Source: DYTO01 sp040757795 (lineage in GTDB: Archaea; Hadarchaeota; Hadarchaeia; Hadarchaeales; Hadarchaeaceae). From it: a stretch of 8,679 nucleotides of DNA. The notes under the pieces are model-generated. The model was not told where the DNA came from, searched no databases, and saw only the letters and a list, made by a program, of their open reading frames with translations. Shown here one piece after another: positions 6,357-8,679 of the stretch. The first letter of the stretch is position 1, and each line of letters begins with the position of its first letter. The DNA lies in NCBI GenBank assembly GCA_040757795.1, contig JBFLWG010000044.1, positions 1 to 8,679 of the forward strand, written 5' to 3'. Position numbers and translations under genes: made by a program.

Positions 6357-7124
6357 TTACTCCTTCCGGACTTCATCAAACAGCTCGATTGGCTCCTTTG
6401 TCTTCACGCCGAGCTTCCTGAAGTACTTGACCAGCTTCTCGATGTCGCGCATGAGCAACTCGTCAGCCATCGGGTTCCTGACGTCTGTCCCGAGCGAGAA
6501 GTCTATTATGACCGGCTCGGGGGTCAGGAGAACATTGTACTCGCTTAGGTCGGAATGAACGAGCTTGGCCTTCTGGTAGAGAAGCTTCACGGCTGCGGCA
6601 AGGGCCTCAAAAACTTTCTCGGGGTCTTTCGGGCGGGAGTCTTTCATTCTGGGGTAAGGTGTCCCCTTTTTCCCGAGAAATTCCATCACCAAAACATTTT
6701 TCTCCTGGTCTATCGGCTTCGGGGCCGGGACGCCTGCCTCCACAGCTCTTTTCAAGTTCCTGAACTCCCTCGAGGCCCACGCCGAGATGACGGCCCTCCT
6801 GTCGTTTGAGATGCCTTCAAACCTCGGGTCGGCTGCGAGGTAGCGGTGCATGCTCTTGAAGTCTGATGTGGCCAGGCGGTAAATCTTGATTACCACGTAT
6901 TTCTTGTTTTTATCCAGAGCATAGAAAATGTTGGCTTCCTTCCCGGTTGATATTGTGCCACCGAACAGATCAAAGACTCCTGTGTTCATCATGTGATACA
7001 AGGTTAGAAGGGTCGAGCTATCGAAAACCCGCTCCATGATTTTGTAAGTCTCAGAGTCCTTTTTGAGGCGCTCCAGCTTGTGGCGATCCAGTCCTCGCAG
7101 AAAAGTTTCAAGATTTGGCGACAA
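6357..7124 (-). CDS. RIO-family atypical serine kinase/ATPase, RIO1 type
   Basis: This 255-residue protein is a RIO kinase, best matching the RIO1 type. RIO proteins are atypical kinases or ATPases known to act in the last steps of small ribosomal subunit maturation. The RIO nucleotide loop STGKEAN is at residues 59-65, the ATP-contacting lysine is in VVIKIYR (K80), and the catalytic loop HSDLSEYN is at 190-197 with D192. The metal-binding aspartate is in IIDFS (D208). The segment FKSMHRYLAADPRF and the SREFRNLKRAVEAGVPAPKP stretch are also RIO1-like. After IIDFS comes LGTD where many relatives have Gln. The start is TTG at 7124, preceded by GGAG six bases upstream; no earlier ATG fits. It begins 9 nt after the aIF1A stop, so it is the last gene of a three-gene unit. 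Family certain, RIO1 subgroup likely. Confidence 0.92.
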   Translation of the reverse strand: MSPNLETFLRGLDRHKLERLKKDSETYKIMERVFDSSTLLTLYHMMNTGVFDLFGGTISTGKEANIFYALDKNKKYVVIKIYRLATSDFKSMHRYLAADPRFEGISNDRRAVISAWASREFRNLKRAVEAGVPAPKPIDQEKNVLVMEFLGKKGTPYPRMKDSRPKDPEKVFEALAAAVKLLYQKAKLVHSDLSEYNVLLTPEPVIIDFSLGTDVRNPMADELLMRDIEKLVKYFRKLGVKTKEPIELFDEVRKE

Positions 7125-7133
7125 TCGGGACTC

Positions 7134-7430
7134 CTACTCCCAGATGCCCTTCCTTTTCAGCCATTCGACTTGCGTGCGCGTGTAGCGGTAGAGTATGTCG
7201 CCCCTCTCATTTCCTTGCACAGGCCAAGGTTGAACTATCACCACATCACCCTCGCGCACCCAAAGGCGCTTTCTTATCTTCCCTTTTATCCTACCGTTCC
7301 TGACGTGGCCGTCCCTGCAGCGCACGCGGGCCCTGTCGAAGCCGAACATCTGTTCCACCAAACCAAGAACCTCGCCTGACTTCGGCAGGCGGAGCCTCTC
7401 AATCTCCTCCTCCGGCTTGAACTTCGGCAT
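7134..7430 (-). CDS. eif1a: Translation initiation factor aIF1A
   Basis: This 98-residue protein is the archaeal counterpart of eIF1A and bacterial IF1, which binds the small-subunit A site and assists start-codon selection. It has a single S1-like OB-fold, about residues 20-84. Diagnostic segments are EVLGLVEQMFGFDRARVRCRDG, then RIKGKIRKRLWVREGD (48-62 region), and the C-terminal DILYRYTRTQVEWL. The ATG at 7428-7430 overlaps the stop of the upstream synthase gene by one base (TGATG) and follows a GGAGGG site about 5 nt upstream, inside the end of that gene. The RIO kinase gene follows after 9 nt. The short length and absence of a long acidic C-terminal tail are normal for archaea. Identity is very clear. 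Confidence 0.96.
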   Translation of the reverse strand: MPKFKPEEEIERLRLPKSGEVLGLVEQMFGFDRARVRCRDGHVRNGRIKGKIRKRLWVREGDVVIVQPWPVQGNERGDILYRYTRTQVEWLKRKGIWE

Positions 7431-8679
7431 CAGGACCCTCCAGCCCTCTTGTCCCAGAGCAGTCGGTTGACGCCGTTGACCATCGCCTGGACGCTCGCCA
7501 TTATTATGTCTCCGCTGGTGCCCCTCGCTGTTACTATCCTCTTCCCGTCCGTGAGCTTGACGACAACATTGACCACGGCGTCAGTTCCTCCAGAGATGGC
7601 ATCCACGTGGTACTCCTGCAGACGTATTTTTGAAATCCCCTCCACCACCTCCCGTATGGCGTGCATCGCCGCGTCAACCGGCCCGATCCCAACGCCGGAC
7701 TTCGTCACCTCCTTGTCCCCAAACTTCACCTTGACAGAGGCAGTAGGCGTTACCTTGTTGCCACTCAGGACCGTGAGCTCCAGCAGCTGGACCATATCCG
7801 CAAAACTTCGTCCCATGACAGAGTCAACTACGGCCCGGAGTTCAGTGTCTGTCACTAGCTTGCCCTGATCCCCCAGGCGCTTGACCTGCTCAAATACATC
7901 GGCCACCTGCTCCTTCGTGGGATTTAGGCCCATCTTTTTCATCTCGTTCTCGATGGCGTGTGAACCAACATGCTTTCCGAAGACTAGCTTCCTGGTCTGC
8001 CCTACTTTTTCAGGAGGTATCGGCTCGTAAGTCGGCGGGTAGATAAGAACCCCGTGGGTGTGGATACCAGCGCCGTGTGTAAATGCGTTCTCTCCAACAA
8101 CAGGCTTGTTTGACGAAATTGGAAGTCCGGTAAGGCGTTCCACGAGTTTTGAGGTTTGGTACAACTTGTTCATCTTCACTCCCGTCCGGATGCCTTTGAA
8201 CTGGTCCAGAGCCAACACCACCTCCTCAAGGGGCGCGTTTCCTCCCCTTTCGCCCAAACCATTGACCGTAACGTGGACCTCTCTGGCCCCGCCCTCGACG
8301 CCAGCCAAAGTGTTCGCCGTCGCCAGCCCAAAGTCGTTATGACAGTGAACGGCCACAGGAACCTTCAGCCTGCTCGCCAAGTCTGAGTATAACTTCCTTG
8401 ACGTCTCCGGTGTTAGCACGCCGACTGTGTCGCAGGCACACACCCTGTGCGCGCCAAGTTTAACTGCACCGGAAAAAAGCTTCCTCAAAAACACTGGATC
8501 CGTCCGGCTCGCGTCCTCTGAGGAAAACTCCACGCTGAGTCCGTGGTCAATTGCGTGCTCCGCCGTGTCATAGGCCATCTTTGTTATCTCCTGCTTGGAT
8601 TTCTTGAGCCTGTACTTCAGGTGAATGTCTGACGTGGGGACGACGAGGTGAATGCCATCAACGTCGCATGATAGGGCTG
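7430..8679 (-). CDS. leuA: LeuA-family synthase (2-isopropylmalate or related), N-terminus cut by window edge
   Basis: This enzyme family condenses acetyl-CoA with a 2-oxoacid: 2-isopropylmalate synthase (leucine), citramalate synthase (isoleucine) or homocitrate synthase. About 415 residues are visible; the frame runs off the right edge (ALSCDVDGIHLVVPTSDIH precedes the Met at 8578, which is internal), so roughly the first 90-100 residues are missing. The TIM-barrel metal site is seen as VHCHNDFGLATAN, followed by VTVNGLGERGGNAPLEE. The linker domain has GENAFTHGAGIHTHGVL and KLVFGKHVG. The last 105 or so residues, from TPTASVKVKFGDKEVTKSGVGIGPVDAAMHAI, form the LeuA-type regulatory domain that binds the end product. 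That domain favours LeuA or citramalate synthase over the shorter archaeal homocitrate synthase, but the substrate cannot be settled from sequence. The motif FTHGAGIH has Gly where most relatives have Glu. It overlaps the aIF1A start by 1 nt. Confidence 0.85.
   Translation of the reverse strand, partial: ALSCDVDGIHLVVPTSDIHLKYRLKKSKQEITKMAYDTAEHAIDHGLSVEFSSEDASRTDPVFLRKLFSGAVKLGAHRVCACDTVGVLTPETSRKLYSDLASRLKVPVAVHCHNDFGLATANTLAGVEGGAREVHVTVNGLGERGGNAPLEEVVLALDQFKGIRTGVKMNKLYQTSKLVERLTGLPISSNKPVVGENAFTHGAGIHTHGVLIYPPTYEPIPPEKVGQTRKLVFGKHVGSHAIENEMKKMGLNPTKEQVADVFEQVKRLGDQGKLVTDTELRAVVDSVMGRSFADMVQLLELTVLSGNKVTPTASVKVKFGDKEVTKSGVGIGPVDAAMHAIREVVEGISKIRLQEYHVDAISGGTDAVVNVVVKLTDGKRIVTARGTSGDIIMASVQAMVNGVNRLLWDKRAGGS

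Noticed and set aside
6261..6558. Short plus-strand open frames running into the RIO kinase gene
   Set aside because: They are mostly antisense to the kinase coding sequence and have no ribosome-binding site or family resemblance.
1..8679. CRISPR array, insertion sequence, defence or toxin-antitoxin system
   Set aside because: No regularly spaced direct repeats, transposase or terminal inverted repeats were seen, and nearly all of the window is accounted for by recognised housekeeping genes.

Overview
This is a slice of an archaeal chromosome carrying the conserved transcription/translation gene block. The lineage evidence is direct. The largest RNA polymerase subunit is split into A' and A''. 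L30e, an archaeal-type two-KH NusA, archaeal S12, S7 and S10, EF-1A (not EF-Tu), aIF1A and a RIO-family kinase are all present. The EF-1A lacks the roughly 11-residue insertion before QTREH that Crenarchaeota and eukaryotes share, and reads AADDGIMPQTREH. Together with the gene order rpoA1-rpoA2-rpl30e-nusA-rps12-rps7-tuf-rps10, this suggests a euryarchaeal-type or related lineage. The genus cannot be named from the sequence. Base composition looks fairly GC-rich with heavy AGG arginine use, and is even across all genes, so nothing looks recently transferred.

Layout. Positions 1-6242 hold a tightly packed plus-strand block: the C-terminal part of rpoA1 (cut by the left edge), rpoA2, rpl30e, nusA, rps12, rps7, tuf (EF-1A) and rps10. 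Junctions from rpoA1 to nusA touch or overlap (adjacent, 14-nt overlap, ATGA overlap), which suggests translational coupling. Short gaps with TATA-like boxes before rps12, tuf and rps10 suggest internal promoters. Positions 6243-6356 are a short, AT-rich, convergent intergenic stretch. Positions 6357-8679 hold a minus-strand block, in transcription order a LeuA-family synthase (cut by the right edge), aIF1A and a RIO1-type kinase, joined by a 1-nt overlap and a 9-nt gap.

How the genes work together. The plus-strand block supplies the catalytic core of RNA polymerase, an associated RNA-binding factor (NusA), three 30S proteins (two at the decoding centre or mRNA path, S12 and S7, and one in the head, S10), one 50S protein and the tRNA-delivery GTPase. 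The minus block pairs a 30S initiation factor and a likely 40S/30S maturation kinase with one branched-chain amino acid (or related 2-oxoacid elongation) enzyme.

This is mostly ordinary housekeeping DNA, and I found no new defence, mobile or RNA system. The most notable point is rps7: its conserved N-terminus is encoded, but no ATG, GTG or TTG precedes it in frame. Either it starts at a CTG behind a strong Shine-Dalgarno, or one T was lost from a TTTT run in the sequence. Other points are ambiguous starts at rps10, a repeated CTTTTTAT element after two stop codons, and a Gly in place of the usual Glu in a conserved LeuA-family motif.
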